The notes under the pieces were generated by a model. The model ran no database searches and was not told the origin of the DNA. It saw only the letters and a program-made list of their open reading frames with translations. Shown piece after piece: positions 22,913 to 24,034 of a stretch of DNA of 24,034 bases; position 1 is the stretch's first letter, and each line of letters starts with the position of its first letter. The position numbers and the translations under genes are program-made. Source of the DNA: Bacteroidota bacterium (GTDB taxonomy: Bacteria; Bacteroidota; Bacteroidia; M30B66); NCBI GenBank assembly GCA_020438185.1, contig JAGQVC010000002.1, forward strand, positions 1-24,034, in the 5' to 3' direction.

Positions 22913-23900
22913 TGCTTTGGGCGATTGAAGCTGCATCTAAATGATCGAATTCTACAGAAACAACCTGTGTGCGATCAACACGCGAGAATGAATAACTGTA
23001 AGCTTTATCGTAATACAAAAGGCATGACTCAGCTACGGCTTCAAGTCTGCCTTCTTCCAGATTTTCAAGCGCCGCTTTCGTATGCTGGGGACCCAGTCTT
23101 TTACCAATTCGCAAAATTCCCTGGCTCAATTCTTCTTTTGAAAAGTTGCCATACTCATTAACCAGCTTTTTAAGTCTCATATTAAAAGGAACTTCTATAC
23201 GGACAACCGGAGCTGAGACTTTTTGTATCCAGAATGCTTCATTGAGAGCAACTTTGCCAATCTTTCTGGATTCATCTTCAATCCAGACAGGTAATTCCGG
23301 ATTCATACAGGTGAGTTGCTGAACCAGAAGGTTTTCGAAATGCTCTATTGCCGGCTGCTCCTGCATTCCCAGCGAGCCAAAACTGGAGCCTTTGTGTGAT
23401 GCGAGCGATTCCAGGTCAATAACCTGATTACCCGATTTGGCAAGTTCCTTTAATATGTCTGTTTTCCCGCTACCGGTGGGGCCACTAAGCACAACATATT
23501 TAAATGGTTTTGCCAGATAATTCTGCACTTCGAGCCGATAAGCCTTGTAGCCACCGGGAATAACCTGAACGTTAAAACCTGACTGACGAAGCAGCCAGGC
23601 AACTGACCCGCTGCGCATGCCTCCCCGCCAACAATGAATCATGATTTTCTTTTGAGGTGAAAGCTGAAGCGCTTTCTTAACCATTTCCGCCATTCGCGGC
23701 CCTACGTATTCAAGTCCGAGCAATACTGCTTCATCCCTGCCCTTTTGCTTGTAAGCGGTGCCAACGGCTGCCCTTTCTTCATCACTAAAAAGCGGAAAAC
23801 TAATTGCACCCGGAATGTGCCCTCGTTTGAATTCGCCCGGTGAACGGACGTCCAGCAGAGGAGTTCCGGTTAACATATTCAGAATGTGAAAATCATTCAT
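22881..23900 (-). CDS. mnmH: tRNA 2-selenouridine synthase MnmH (SelU/YbbB)
   Basis: MnmH replaces sulfur by selenium in 2-thiouridine at the wobble position 34 of tRNA Lys, Glu and Gln, using selenophosphate made by SelD, through an S-geranylated intermediate. The 339-residue protein has an N-terminal rhodanese domain (about 1-125; LLDVRSPGEFKRGHIPGAI) with the catalytic Cys90 in HCWRGGMRSGS, the signature of this family. A P-loop domain (about 130-335) follows with Walker A GPTGSGKT (140-147), IDLESLASHKGSSFG and WIEDESRKIG. Length is slightly below E. coli SelU (about 364) and all key residues are present, so it should be active if the cell makes selenophosphate. No selD is in the window. 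Its 3' end forms part of the terminator of the convergent gene; the 5' side is 73 bp from a possible divergent gene. Confidence 0.96.
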   Translation of the reverse strand: MNDFHILNMLTGTPLLDVRSPGEFKRGHIPGAISFPLFSDEERAAVGTAYKQKGRDEAVLLGLEYVGPRMAEMVKKALQLSPQKKIMIHCWRGGMRSGSVAWLLRQSGFNVQVIPGGYKAYRLEVQNYLAKPFKYVVLSGPTGSGKTDILKELAKSGNQVIDLESLASHKGSSFGSLGMQEQPAIEHFENLLVQQLTCMNPELPVWIEDESRKIGKVALNEAFWIQKVSAPVVRIEVPFNMRLKKLVNEYGNFSKEELSQGILRIGKRLGPQHTKAALENLEEGRLEAVAESCLLYYDKAYSYSFSRVDRTQVVSVEFDHLDAASIAQSIKKLPATFRY

Positions 23901-23973
23901 GACCTGATTATTTGGCAGCTTCGGCGATATTACAGAATTTTACTCCGAATATTACAGTTTTCAACTCCTTCAG

Positions 23974-24034
23974 GTGTCAACAGGCAATAAAATAATACCC
24001 TGGTTAAAAAAACTCGGAATTGCGGGATTTCTAT
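23974..24034 (+). CDS. Possible start of a small membrane protein gene, cut by window edge
   Basis: From a GTG at 23974 the frame reads MSTGNKIIPWLKKLGIAGFL and runs off the window. The amphipathic, basic start turning hydrophobic (KKLGIAGFL) looks like the N-terminus of a small membrane protein, and it lies divergent from mnmH with a sensible 73-bp spacer. I recall similar KKLGIAGFL-type openings on short hypothetical membrane proteins of Bacteroidota. No ATG is present in this frame upstream within the spacer. Only 20 codons are visible, so this could be chance. Confidence 0.35.
   Translation, partial: MSTGNKIIPWLKKLGIAGFL

Noticed and set aside
23978..24034. C-terminal end of a minus-strand gene (such as selD) upstream of mnmH
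   Set aside because: One minus frame is open at the edge and ends at a TGA near 23976, but its translation does not resemble the end of SelD or another family I know; the opposite-strand reading is more protein-like.
1..24034. CRISPR arrays, tRNA or rRNA genes, insertion sequences, phage or defence genes
   Set aside because: No spaced direct repeats, tRNA-like cloverleaf motifs, transposase motifs, terminal inverted repeats or recognisable defence domains were found on reading both strands.

Overview
This window looks like chromosomal DNA of a Bacteroidota bacterium, most likely a free-living or environmental member. Two proteins carry type A C-terminal sorting domains of the type IX secretion system (T9SS). 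A TonB-dependent receptor has the carboxypeptidase-regulatory-like N-terminal domain typical of the phylum, the cytochrome c maturation genes are of the Bacteroidota kind, and the best promoter candidates fit the phylum's TTTG / TAnnTTTG pattern. Base composition is moderately AT-rich and even. I see no tRNA, rRNA, insertion sequence, CRISPR array or phage gene, and no sign of recent transfer.

Layout, left to right. (1) Positions 1-611: the 3' part of a coiled-coil protein of unknown function, convergent through a bidirectional terminator with a secreted parallel beta-helix protein (660-2327, minus). (2) Positions 2395-7216, minus: a tight operon transcribed ccmC-ccmD-ccmE-ccmF plus a DUF2520 Rossmann-fold protein. 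Its CcmE has Cys (CPSKY) where textbook CcmE has the heme-binding His. (3) Positions 7298-7729, plus: a small RDD-domain membrane protein with a recognisable promoter and a bidirectional terminator. (4) Positions 7811-14029, minus: five almost fused genes, transcribed SpoIIM-like membrane protein, DUF4129, DUF4350, MoxR AAA+ ATPase, DUF58, with a second, longer RDD gene (14081-14815, plus) divergent from the head of the operon. This is a widespread but poorly understood membrane/AAA+ module; here the SpoIIM protein is about twice the usual size and looks like a fusion. (5) Positions 14820-18324, minus: an ECF sigma factor, a four-helix membrane protein translationally coupled to it (candidate anti-sigma factor), and a TonB-dependent receptor that probably has its own promoter. 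(6) Positions 18423-18704, minus: a small Cys-rich lipoprotein. (7) Positions 18947-22813, plus: a 1288-residue secreted multidomain protein (PKD-like, CUB-like, SdrD B-like, DUF11/DUF7619-like and T9SS sorting domains). (8) Positions 22881-23900, minus: MnmH, the tRNA 2-selenouridine synthase. At the right edge a possible new plus-strand gene begins at 23974.

The genes form functional blocks rather than one pathway: c-type cytochrome assembly, a MoxR-centred membrane quality-control or assembly module of unknown substrate, an ECF/TonB envelope unit, T9SS-exported surface proteins, and tRNA wobble-base modification. The best candidate for a poorly described system is the MoxR/DUF58/DUF4350/DUF4129/SpoIIM-fusion/RDD module at 7811-14815. 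No single-gene novelty is proven by sequence reading alone.
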